This document shows positions 1-6,512 of a stretch of DNA of 19,365 bases, piece after piece (the stretch's first letter is position 1; each line of letters opens with the position of its first letter). A model generated the notes under the pieces. That model saw only the letters and a program-made list of their open reading frames with translations, ran no database searches and was not told the origin of the DNA. A program made the translations under genes and the position numbers. Source of the DNA: Microcoleaceae cyanobacterium UBA11344 (GTDB lineage: Bacteria > Cyanobacteriota > Cyanobacteriia > Cyanobacteriales > Microcoleaceae); the NCBI GenBank assembly GCA_003483675.1, contig DMYK01000390.1, positions 1 to 19,365 of the forward strand. Reading direction: 5' to 3'.

Positions 1-318
1 GGCTTAATTGTTGCCATCCCGGTAGCCGATACGATTAAGGTCGTAGACGAGCGTCAGATCGTGCGATACACACCGGAAAGGAGCTATTTGTGGGCGGCCC
101 AGACTCCCCAAGGATTTGAAGTGAAATTGTTAAAGCAGTGTCACGAAGAAGGGCGACAGAAGGGTTGGGAAGTTACAGACGATGCGGCTTTGTTTGAAAA
201 ATGCGGTTTACCAGTACGAATTGTGGAGGGAGAAGAGACGAATTTGAAAGTGACAACGCCCGTTGATTTAGCACTAGCTGAATTTATTTTGCGGCAGAGA
301 AGAGAAAAGAGGAAATAG
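1..318 (+). CDS. ispD: 2-C-methyl-D-erythritol 4-phosphate cytidylyltransferase, C-terminal part (5' end outside window)
   Basis: IspD makes CDP-methylerythritol from MEP and CTP in the cytosolic non-mevalonate isoprenoid pathway. The reading frame is open from base 1, so only the last 105 residues are present and the start lies outside the window. Family marks seen in order: the PVADTIK segment, then LWAAQTPQGF, then a TDDAALFE segment, then a VEGEETNLKVTTPVDL segment near the end. These match the conserved C-terminal half of IspD, including the Thr/Asp region that contacts the methylerythritol phosphate. The CTP-binding N-terminal loop is not in the window. The stop is TAG at 316-318. The gene looks intact here and is the housekeeping left border of an otherwise accessory region. 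Confidence 0.93.
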   Translation, partial: GLIVAIPVADTIKVVDERQIVRYTPERSYLWAAQTPQGFEVKLLKQCHEEGRQKGWEVTDDAALFEKCGLPVRIVEGEETNLKVTTPVDLALAEFILRQRREKRK

Positions 319-344
319 AATTTATGTAATTGATGATGAAAAAA

Positions 345-445
345 TTTTAACCGCAGATGAAAACAGGAGATAAACGCAGATGAACGCGGATGGGATATTA
401 TCCGCGTTCATCTGTGTTCATCTGTTAATATCTGCGGTTAAAAAA
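345..445. repeat. Palindromic intergenic repeat, copy 1
   Basis: An imperfect inverted repeat of about 100 bp. The left arm opens with TTAACCGCAGATGA and the right arm closes with ATCTGCGGTTAA. Inside are several variants of AACGCAGATGAACGCGGAT and its complement. It would fold into a long hairpin in DNA or RNA. It lies between ispD and the first Uma2 gene, and a shorter version recurs in front of the second Uma2 gene. It looks like a dispersed intergenic palindrome; mobility is not shown. Confidence 0.85.
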
Positions 446-503
446 TCTAAAATTGATCGACCCTAGTGTTATCCTAGAAAGATCATAGCTGGAAGTAAAA
501 CAT

Positions 504-1154
504 ATGATTTCTGTTGCGCCGATCGCACCACCGTTACTTATAGGCGAACAGCGGGTGGTGTTTAGAGATATTACTTGGCAGGATTATCAACAACTGCTCA
601 AGATTTTTGGCAATAAACGAGCGGCTAGATTGACATTCGACAGAGGGATTTTAGAAATTACCAAGCCTTTAGAAGAACATGAATTTTCGAGATGCTTAAT
701 CGAACGACTGATTCGGATTTTGGTGGTAGAGCTAGGTTTGAAGATTAAAACAATGGGTTCGACAACCTTGGATCGATCGGACCTAAATCGCGGTGCAGAA
801 CCAGATAATGCCTATTATATCCAAAATCAGCCCCTCGTAGCCGGTCGTACAGTAGATCTAGCCACAGATCCGCCACCCGATTTAGTCGTAGAAATAGACA
901 TCACCCATACTGATATTAACAAACCAGCTCTCTATGCCAGTATGGGAGTACCAGAGTTTTGGCGGTACGATGGTAGAGAATGGCGAATTTATCAGCTAGA
1001 AAACTCTGAGTATTTAGAAGTATCTGTCAGCCCCACTTTTCCGATTCTCCCCAAGTCCAAGCTGTACGAATTTTTGGCCGCAGCGCAGATAGATGAAGTA
1101 GCAGCGGAGGTGAATTTCCGCAACTGGGTTAGAGAGATGACTAAATCTAACTAG
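504..1154 (+). CDS. Uma2 family (DUF820) putative restriction-endonuclease-like protein, copy 1
   Basis: A 216-residue protein of the Uma2 family, which has a PD-(D/E)XK nuclease fold and is strongly expanded in cyanobacteria; cellular role and substrate are mostly unknown. Visible marks: AEPDNAYYI at about residues 98-106 (the Pro-Asp of the fold), PPDLVVEIDITHTDINK at about 124-140 (acidic residue of the core followed by the conserved Lys), and the family signature LYASMGVPEFWRYDG at about 142-156. Length is usual for the family. The ATG at 504 is preceded by GGAAG about eight bases upstream. No signal peptide or membrane segment is seen. It is paired with a near-identical copy starting at 1332. 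Fold assignment is confident; nuclease activity is inferred. Confidence 0.9.
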   Translation: MISVAPIAPPLLIGEQRVVFRDITWQDYQQLLKIFGNKRAARLTFDRGILEITKPLEEHEFSRCLIERLIRILVVELGLKIKTMGSTTLDRSDLNRGAEPDNAYYIQNQPLVAGRTVDLATDPPPDLVVEIDITHTDINKPALYASMGVPEFWRYDGREWRIYQLENSEYLEVSVSPTFPILPKSKLYEFLAAAQIDEVAAEVNFRNWVREMTKSN

Positions 1155-1183
1155 CCAATCTATTCCACATTGGTTATGGGAAT

Positions 1184-1274
1184 TTTTTTAACCGCAGATG
1201 AACGCAGATAAACGCAGATAAAATCCCATCCGCGTTCATCTGTGTTCATCTGCTAATATCTGCGGTTAAAAAAT
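1184..1274. repeat. Palindromic intergenic repeat, copy 2
   Basis: The same inverted repeat as before the first Uma2 gene, about 90 bp here. It runs from TTTAACCGCAGATGAACG to ATCTGCGGTTAAA, with complementary internal blocks ATAAACGCAGAT and CGCGTTCATC. It separates the two tandem Uma2 genes and is a plausible recombination partner for the duplication. Confidence 0.85.
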
Positions 1275-1331
1275 CTAAAATTGATCGACCCTAGTGTTAT
1301 CCTAGACATAGCATAGCTGGAAGTAAAACAT

Positions 1332-1982
1332 ATGATTTCTGTTGCGCCGATCGCACCACCGTTACTCATAGGCGAACAGCGGGTGGTGTTTAGAGATATT
1401 ACTTGGGATGGTTATCAACAACTGCTCAAGATTTTTGGCAATAAACGAGCGGCTAGATTGACATTCAACAGAGGGACTTTAGAAATTACCAGGCCTTTAG
1501 AAGAACATGAATTTTCGAGATGCTTAATCGGGCTTTTGATTCGGATTTTGGTGGTAGAGCTAGGTTTGAAGATTAAAACAATGGGTTCGACAACCTTGGA
1601 TCGATCGGACCTAAATCGCGGTGCAGAACCAGATAATGCCTATTATATCCAAAATCAGCCCCTCGTAGCCGGTCGTACAGTAGATCTAGCCACAGATCCG
1701 CCACCCGATTTAGTCGTAGAAATAGACATCACCCATACTGATATTAACAAACCAGCTCTCTATGCCAGTATGGGAGTACCGGAGTTTTGGCGGTACGATG
1801 GTAGAGAATGGCGAATTTATCAGCTAGAAAACTCTGAGTATTTGGAAGTATCTGTCAGCCCCACTTTTCCGATTCTCCCCAAGTCCAAGCTGTACGAATT
1901 TTTGGCCGCAGCGCAGATAGATGAAGTAGCAGCGGAGGTGAATTTCCGCAACTGGGTTAGAGAGATGGCAGTTGACAGTTGA
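1332..1982 (+). CDS. Uma2 family (DUF820) putative restriction-endonuclease-like protein, copy 2
   Basis: Second copy of the upstream Uma2 gene, also 216 residues. It differs at only seven residues plus the last four: Q26D, D27G, D46N, I49T, K54R, E67G and R68L, with the C-terminal TKSN replaced by AVDS. The core motifs AEPDNAYYI and PPDLVVEIDITHTDINK are unchanged, so the fold and possible nuclease site are kept. All substitutions before the tail lie between residues 26 and 68. The last codons and stop come from a CAGTTGACAGTTGACAG repeat, so the original 3' end was replaced. The ATG at 1332 has the same GGAAG site as copy 1. No transcription terminator is visible between the two copies. Confidence 0.9.
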   Translation: MISVAPIAPPLLIGEQRVVFRDITWDGYQQLLKIFGNKRAARLTFNRGTLEITRPLEEHEFSRCLIGLLIRILVVELGLKIKTMGSTTLDRSDLNRGAEPDNAYYIQNQPLVAGRTVDLATDPPPDLVVEIDITHTDINKPALYASMGVPEFWRYDGREWRIYQLENSEYLEVSVSPTFPILPKSKLYEFLAAAQIDEVAAEVNFRNWVREMAVDS

Positions 1983-1985
1983 CAG
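1968..1985. repeat. Short tandem repeat CAGTTGACAGTTGACAG
   Basis: Two and a half units of the heptamer TTGACAG at the end of the second Uma2 gene. It provides the last residues and the TGA stop. The same heptamer recurs at about 13267-13281. This is a common short tandem repeat type in filamentous cyanobacteria. Confidence 0.7.
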
Positions 1986-2134
1986 TATAAGAGGAATCCA
2001 AGTTCCGTGAAGGATTTTCATGACAAGCACTCACTGAAAGGGCTGCACCTGCTTTTGAGTTGATCAGAAGTTTTGAGATATGCGATCGCATTCGAGAGTT
2101 AGAATAAAAACGATTCACTAGGAGCTGACTCAAG

Positions 2135-2725
2135 ATGATTGCCACAAAAGAGAATTCCCCACAGCTTACCCCGGAAGAATACTTCGCCTGGGAAGAAAAG
2201 CAGCTAGAAAAGCATGAGTATATCGACGGTCAAGTCTACGCCATGAGCGGCGGCAGTGTAAATCATGGTCGCATTGCCATCCGGTTTACTGCCATGTTCG
2301 ACGCTCATTTAGACAATAGAAGTTGTATCACAGGCAATTCTGACATCAAGGTTAATATTGTCGAAACAACTAACTACACCTATCCCGATGTCAGCGTCAC
2401 CTGCGACGATCGCGATAAAAACACTACTGAATACATTACTTACCCCTGCCTAATCGTTGAGGTTTTGTCAAAGAGCACTGAAGCTTACGATCGCGGCGGC
2501 AAATTTAGAATGTATCGCCACAACCCTGTCTTACAAGATTATTTATTAGTCAGTTCCACCAGCATCGAAATGGATTTGTATCACAAAAATGATGCTGGTG
2601 AATGGATCATCATTAACTACAAAGAAGGTGATACCATAGAATTAAAAAGCATTAACCTTAGCTTTGCGATCGAACAAGTCTATAGTGGTCTCAACCTCAC
2701 CCCAGAAATAGCAAATAACCAATAA
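2135..2725 (+). CDS. Uma2 family (DUF820) putative endonuclease, divergent paralogue
   Basis: A 196-residue Uma2 protein of a different subgroup from the tandem pair. It begins with the typical LTPEEYFAWEEKQLEKHEYI segment, then DGQVYAMSGGSVNHG (about 32-46). YPDVSVTCDD (about 83-92) and CLIVEVLSKSTEAYDRGGKF (about 105-124) carry the Asp, Glu and Lys expected of a PD-(D/E)XK core. LQDYLLVSS follows. The start is fixed by AGGAG about ten bases before the ATG. The C-terminus ends in a run of AATAACCAATAAC repeats that supply the last residues (ANNQ) and the TAA stop. It is about 150 bp downstream of the duplicated pair. Family is sure; function is unknown. Confidence 0.92.
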   Translation: MIATKENSPQLTPEEYFAWEEKQLEKHEYIDGQVYAMSGGSVNHGRIAIRFTAMFDAHLDNRSCITGNSDIKVNIVETTNYTYPDVSVTCDDRDKNTTEYITYPCLIVEVLSKSTEAYDRGGKFRMYRHNPVLQDYLLVSSTSIEMDLYHKNDAGEWIIINYKEGDTIELKSINLSFAIEQVYSGLNLTPEIANNQ

Positions 2726-2750
2726 CAAATAACCAATAACAAATAACAAG
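2707..2750. repeat. Short tandem repeat of AACAAATAACCAAT units
   Basis: A purine-rich tandem array (AATAACCAATAACAAATAACC and so on) covering the end of the third Uma2 gene and the first bases after it. It supplies the stop codon. It is a slippage-prone cyanobacterial short repeat. Confidence 0.8.
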
Positions 2751-2760
2751 GAAGAAATTA

Positions 2761-2781
2761 GGACAAGGCAGTGCCTTGTCC
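2761..2781. repeat. Perfect 21-bp hairpin palindrome
   Basis: Ten-base arms GGACAAGGCA and TGCCTTGTCC around a single G, followed by CTAC. It resembles the dispersed palindromes common in cyanobacterial intergenic DNA. There is no T-run directly after it, so a terminator role is not supported. Confidence 0.8.
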
Positions 2782-2797
2782 CTACAATATTATTTTG

Positions 2798-2872
2798 GGT
2801 AGGGAAACGGCATTGCCGTGTCCTCTATGCCATCAGGTGAGGTAGGGAAACGGCATTGCCGTGTCCTCTATG
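2798..2872. repeat. 32-bp direct repeat, two copies 43 bp apart, with internal palindrome
   Basis: The 32-base unit beginning GGTAGGGAAACGGCATTG and ending GTCCTCTATG occurs at 2798-2829 and 2841-2872. Inside each is the palindrome ACGGCA/TGCCGT. Together with the hairpin at 2761 it fills the gap between the Uma2 gene and the TPR gene, where no other gene is seen. Confidence 0.85.
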
Positions 2873-3038
2873 TCTGACCTCTACTCAGGCTGGAGCAATC
2901 TTGTCTAAGCAAGTTAAGTCTTTGAACGAAGAATCCTCACGCCTGATAGCCCAGGAGTGTCAAAAGAAATGCGGCAGAGTAACGCCAAAGAGCTCTATCT
3001 TAAAAGTTATACAACTTGGCTCTTGGAGGACTTGTTCG

Positions 3039-4100
3039 GTGTACAGCCGCTCTGACCACTTCAGCTATGTCGCAGCTATAACTATTGTCCTATCGCCCGC
3101 ACTCAGCGTACTGGCAATCTCGGAGGCTCTGGCATCTGCCCCAATTATAAATCCCAGGCGCGTCCAAGAGAGCGATCGCGCCCAGACAACAGACCTCAAA
3201 ACACAAGCAGACCAACTATTTCAAAAAGGTGTGGGACAGCACCGTCAAGGTTTGTTTCGAGAAGCCCTCCAGACTTTTGAACAAGTTTTGGCAATTCGCC
3301 AGCAGCTAGGGGACAAACTTGGTATCGGAGAAACCTTCAACAATATCGGTGAAGTTTACGCTGAAACGGCTTCCCAGTCTAAAGCTTTAGAAGTTTTGCG
3401 CCAAGCTTTAGTCATCCACCGAGAAATCGGCGAAGGGAGTCGCACAGCGCGCACCCTCAATCTCATCGGTTTTGTCAACCGTGTTGCAGACAACTTTCCT
3501 GAAGCGATGAAACTGCATCAAGAGGCTTTGGAACTTGCTAAAACTGCCAATGACCAAATTGAAATTGGAGAATCTTTTCACAACATCGGGGCTGTGTACG
3601 CAGAACAGGGAAATTATGCCAAGGCGATCGAATTTTACCAGCAAGCCCGAACCATTCGCACCAAAGATGGCGATCGACGTGATTTAGGCCGTACCCTCAA
3701 TAATATGGGCGGCATCTATTACAACATCGGCGATTTCAACAAAGCGATGGAATTTTACCAGCAAGCTTTAGCCATTCGTCGTGAAATAGCAGACAGAGCG
3801 GGGGTCGGCCGCCTGCTCAATAATATGGCACTTACCTATCGCAAACTCGGCAAAGATACTCAAGCCCTGATCTATTTTCAGCAAGCAATGATTATGCTAG
3901 AAGCAATAGACGACAAGACAAGTGTCGGACGCTTGCTTAACAATATGGGCGCGATTTATGAAAGTCTCGGTCAATCTACCAAAGCTCTGGAATCCTACGA
4001 GCGAGCTTTGAAAGTTGCTCGCGATGGCGGTGACAAAGCTGGAGAAAATACAGCGATGGAGGGGATTAAGCGATTGTCTTCGGGTCAGGTGCCGCAATAA
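3039..4100 (+). CDS. Exported tetratricopeptide-repeat protein (kinesin-light-chain-like TPRs)
   Basis: A TPR scaffold protein with no enzyme domain seen. The open frame begins upstream at TTG 2856, but the best start is GTG at 3039: it has GGAGGA eight bases upstream and gives a good signal peptide (charged N-end, hydrophobic stretch VAAITIVLSPALSVLAI, then ALASA and a likely cleavage site near residue 34). From this start the protein is 353 residues. Seven units of 40 residues follow, at about 55-334. They have the alternating pattern GETFNNIGEVYAE, then KALEVLRQALVIHREIG, typical of TPR_12 repeats that bind partner proteins. It is probably periplasmic or membrane-tethered. In cyanobacteria such proteins often sit beside CHAT proteases; none is adjacent here. 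It is transcribed alone, after a repeat-filled gap. Partner unknown. Confidence 0.85.
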   Translation: MYSRSDHFSYVAAITIVLSPALSVLAISEALASAPIINPRRVQESDRAQTTDLKTQADQLFQKGVGQHRQGLFREALQTFEQVLAIRQQLGDKLGIGETFNNIGEVYAETASQSKALEVLRQALVIHREIGEGSRTARTLNLIGFVNRVADNFPEAMKLHQEALELAKTANDQIEIGESFHNIGAVYAEQGNYAKAIEFYQQARTIRTKDGDRRDLGRTLNNMGGIYYNIGDFNKAMEFYQQALAIRREIADRAGVGRLLNNMALTYRKLGKDTQALIYFQQAMIMLEAIDDKTSVGRLLNNMGAIYESLGQSTKALESYERALKVARDGGDKAGENTAMEGIKRLSSGQVPQ

Positions 4101-4170
4101 TGGCTGTTAGTCGGTTCGACTGTTTCCAACAACACATGGCTCAATCAGAGCAAAAAGGCTTCTGGGACGT

Positions 4171-4176
4171 TATAAT
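4171..4176 (+). promoter_or_regulatory. Possible -10 box (TATAAT) for the small gene at 4207
   Basis: A perfect TATAAT lies 30 bases before the ATG at 4207 in the gap after the TPR gene. No good -35 box is present at the usual spacing (GAGCAA at 4148-4153). Assignment rests on this hexamer alone. Confidence 0.35.
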
Positions 4177-4206
4177 TTGATAAATATCGCGATCGAAAGG
4201 TGGAAT

Positions 4207-4491
4207 ATGCAAAGCTCCATTCTGCTGAGCAGCGAAGAAGTTGCAAGGCTTGCAGAGAAGCTCTACGATGAGCACATCCGTCAACAAGTAGAGCGAGAAG
4301 AAAATCTGGGCAAAATGGTCATCATTGATCTAGAAACAGGGGATTATGCAGTAGACAAAATGGGTTTAGAATCAGCACGGCAGTTGCGGAAAAAGAATCC
4401 GAACGGTCGGTTCTTTGGGATTCGGATTGGGTACAAGGTTGCGGCTGCAATCGGTGGAGTGATGGAGCGGGTTTATGGATATTCGTACTGA
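4207..4491 (+). CDS. Small conserved protein of unknown function
   Basis: A 94-residue soluble protein. I chose ATG 4207 over the TTG at 4177 because AAGG stands six bases before it. The N-terminal part is helical and charged (VARLAEKLYDEHIRQQVERE). The core reads KMVIIDLETGDYAVDKMGLESA, then NPNGRFFGIRIGYKVAAAIG. I recall small cyanobacterial proteins with the same IDxETGDYxVD and RIGY elements. In memory these are found in two-gene units, often with a clan AA aspartic protease, which suggests an antitoxin-like or partner role, but this is not proven. Here the following gene, overlapping by 17 bases, is a GNAT acetyltransferase, so translation is probably coupled. No nuclease or DNA-binding motif is obvious. 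Confidence 0.75.
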   Translation: MQSSILLSSEEVARLAEKLYDEHIRQQVEREENLGKMVIIDLETGDYAVDKMGLESARQLRKKNPNGRFFGIRIGYKVAAAIGGVMERVYGYSY

Positions 4492-4983
4492 AAAGCTAGA
4501 AGATATAGAGGCAATTCGCCAAGTTAATATGTGGCATTCGGGCGAGAAACTGAGGCTAACTTAGTCGATAAATTGCGGGGAATTGCATCTACATTTTCCT
4601 TCGTTGCTGTGCAATCCGATCGCATTGTCGGACACCTTTTATTCAGTCCGGTTGCGGTAGCAGGGAAATGTTTTAGCAATTTGTCGATTCTGGGGTTGGC
4701 GCCAGTCGCGGTTCTGCCCGACTATCAACGCCAAGGTATCGGATCGCTGCCGATCCGGGAGGGTTTAAAAGAGTGCGTGCGATCGGGATTTCAGGCAGTG
4801 GTTGTGCTGGGAAATCCAGATTTCTATTCGCGTTTTGGGTTCATTCCTGCTAGTAGAAAGAGCTTGGGATGTGAATATGATGTGCCCAATGAGGCTTTTA
4901 TGGTTTTGGAGTTAGAAAGTGGAGCTTTGCAGGATTGCAGCGGCATGGTGAAGTATCGATCGGAATTTAGTCTATGCGAGTGA
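4475..4983 (+). pseudogene. GNAT family N-acetyltransferase (YhbS-like), frameshifted near codon 19
   Basis: An acetyl-CoA-dependent N-acetyltransferase; substrate unknown. The natural start is ATG 4475, with GGAG about seven bases upstream and inside the end of the preceding gene. It reads MDIRTEKLEDIEAIRQVN in one frame. From about 4531 the family sequence continues in another frame as VAFGRETEANLVDKLRG. The first frame stops soon after the switch. One missing base around 4529-4531 explains this. Further on are FVAVQSDRIVGHLLFS, then the acetyl-CoA-binding block VLPDYQRQGIGS, then GNPDFYSRFGF and CEYDVPNEAFMVLEL, all typical of the COG3153 type. The remaining frame (GTG 4531, 150 residues) lacks strand 1 and part of helix 1. 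It could be a real inactivation or a sequencing error. A shortened protein from GTG 4531 has no clear ribosome site. Confidence 0.8.
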
Positions 4984-5119
4984 TATCAAATCCGGGTGCA
5001 TCGGATTGGCTGACGAAGAGCTCGCGAGTCAGAAAAATTCTTAAACGAGCGCCCATATCTGAGTTACCTTGGTAGATCCGTTATCCGTATTTACTTATCT
5101 TTACATAGTTGGGGTTTTT

Positions 5120-5413
5120 TTACCTACCTATTGCAACTTTCTCTGCATCTTTGCTACTTTCTTTTTGACCCATAACGCGCTGCAAAATCGCCTCTACTTT
5201 CGCAGCAAATACAGAATTTCCTCTCTGCCTCGGTCGCGGCATCTCAATATAACAGTCCATTGCAATCTGACCATTTTCTATTAAAATAACTCTCTCAGCT
5301 AATACCACTGCTTCTTCTACGTCATGAGTGATCAGTAGCGCGGTAAATCCTTTTTCTTGCCATAAATTTTCTAACAATTGCTGCATCTCAATGCGAGTCA
5401 AAAACTTGCACAA
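5120..5413 (-). pseudogene. ssuB: Aliphatic sulfonate ABC transporter ATP-binding protein, C-terminal remnant
   Basis: The fragment keeps only the last third of an SsuB/TauB-type ATPase: [19 protein letters not shown], then the H-loop segment [20 protein letters not shown], then the C-terminal tail ([20 protein letters not shown]) typical of SsuB. The Walker A, Q-loop, signature and Walker B parts, which should precede it, are absent. The homology starts abruptly at about 5397, after MCKF-like non-homologous residues. It cannot bind ATP, so it is a pseudogene. The full-length protein would energise sulfonate import together with SsuC and SsuA. The stop TAA is at 5120-5122. A matching ssuA remnant begins about 85 bp away on the other strand. 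Confidence 0.82.
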
Positions 5414-5481
5414 TTAAACCTCAGAAGCCTTGATACAAGGTAAACTATTGCTCTATTAGTCACCTTATTTATTTTTCATTC

Positions 5482-6204
5482 CTAAACGTCGGCAGCATCG
5501 ACATCGGGCGCACCGGGGACGCTCCTCCAGTCTTTGCCCAGGCTGCTAACGCGCCTCTGCTTTACATTGGTGGTAGCGCCCCCAAAGACCGCAGTTCAGG
5601 TATTTTAGTCCCTGCTAATTCGGCCATTCAAACCCTTGGGGATTTGCGGGGTAAGAAAATAGCTTTTACAAAAGGTTCAAGCGCCAATTACCTATTAGCA
5701 AAAGCTTTAAAATCCGCAGGGATAAAATGGGCTGATATTGAGCCTGCCAACCTGACACCAGCCGATGCCAGAGCGGCCTTCCAACAAGGTAAAGTAGATG
5801 CTTGGGTGACTTGGGACCCCTTTTATGCCGCAGCTCAAGCGCAAATAGATATTCGTGTTGTTAAAGATAGTAAAGGACTAGCAGCTAACCGCGATTTTTA
5901 CTTAGCTAATCAGTCATTTGCTCAGCCGAATCCCAAAATCATTGAGGCAATTAGAGAAGAAACTCAAGCAGTAGCGACTTGGGCTGATGCGAATCCCAAA
6001 GAAGTAGTCAAAATTCTCGCTCCCCTTCTGAAAATTGATGTTTCTATCTTAGATGTAGTAACTCGACGGCGGAGTTATGGATTTGAACCGATCCAAGCTG
6101 ATATGGTTGCCGAGCAACAGGAAATTGCGGATACTTTTTTTGAACTTGGCTTAATTCCCAAGCAGCTCAAAGTTGAAGAAGTAGTTTGGAAACCAGGTAA
6201 TTAA
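5482..6204 (+). pseudogene. ssuA: Aliphatic sulfonate ABC transporter substrate-binding protein, 5'-truncated remnant
   Basis: About 240 residues of an SsuA-type periplasmic binding protein. Homology begins at about 5482 with NVGSIDIGRTGDAPPVFAQA, continues through LYIGGSAPKDRSSGILVPAN, then DLRGKKIAFTKGSSANYLLA, DARAAFQQGKVDAWVTWDPF and TRRRSYGFEPI. It ends normally at TAA 6202-6204. The family is usually about 310-340 residues with a signal peptide. Here the signal peptide and roughly the first 80-100 residues are missing, and no plausible start with a ribosome site precedes the homology. A TTG at 5644 would give an even shorter, unexported piece. The frame is otherwise uninterrupted, which suggests a recent break. 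With the facing ssuB remnant it marks a destroyed sulfonate uptake locus. Confidence 0.85.
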
Positions 6205-6512
6205 AAATCCCCACTCTGAAGACGCAGGGATGGATGTTATGTAATTTTTCTAGTAAGTAGGGGTAGCGCCCCCGTCATTGGTGCCAACTTAAGGACTGTA
6301 CGAGGCGTGCGATCGCTATTTTTTGACAGAGCGATCGCTCCCCCTGAGCGCTCACACCGACTGGGAGCCACGCAAGATTAAGCATAGAGCGCGCTCGTGC
6401 CTGTTAACATTACCAGTAATACCGCTTACGCGAAGGAAATCTGGGGGTTGACTGTTTAAGTTGACACCAATGGGTATAAAATAGATCATCACTACCTAAG
6501 CTAATTGCAAAT
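6205..6512. other. Intergenic region with HIP1 sites and small palindromes
   Basis: No gene is seen. It contains two HIP1 palindromes (GCGATCGC near 6309 and 6331, inside TGCGATCGCTA and GAGCGATCGCTC) and a GGGGTAGCGCCCC hairpin near 6258. Near the helicase gene are TTGACT (6448), TTGACA (6461) and TATAAA (6475). The spacings are not standard, so the promoter of the helicase gene cannot be fixed. Confidence 0.6.

Larger units (their letters stand above)
345..1967. repeat. Tandem duplication of palindrome + Uma2 gene (units about 345-1139 and 1184-1967)
   Basis: The palindrome, the leader (ATTGATCGACCCTAGTGTTA and following bases), the GGAAG ribosome site and almost the whole Uma2 gene occur twice, offset by 828 bp across the genes. 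Similarity ends at AGAGATG in both copies (1139 and 1967). After that, copy 1 continues ACTAAATCTAAC while copy 2 runs into CAGTTGACAGTTGACAG. The palindrome of copy 2 is about 10 bp shorter. Near-identity indicates a recent duplication or ongoing gene conversion. Confidence 0.92.

Noticed and set aside
2761..2781. Rho-independent terminator for the third Uma2 gene
   Set aside because: The hairpin is perfect but no T-run follows; it fits a dispersed palindrome better.
2856..3038. TTG 2856 as the start of the TPR protein
   Set aside because: No ribosome site, and the first residues derive from a dispersed repeat. GTG 3039 has GGAGGA at the right distance and yields a signal peptide.
5069..5284. 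Plus-strand 71-residue frame
   Set aside because: Antisense to the ssuB remnant, whose minus-strand translation matches a known family.
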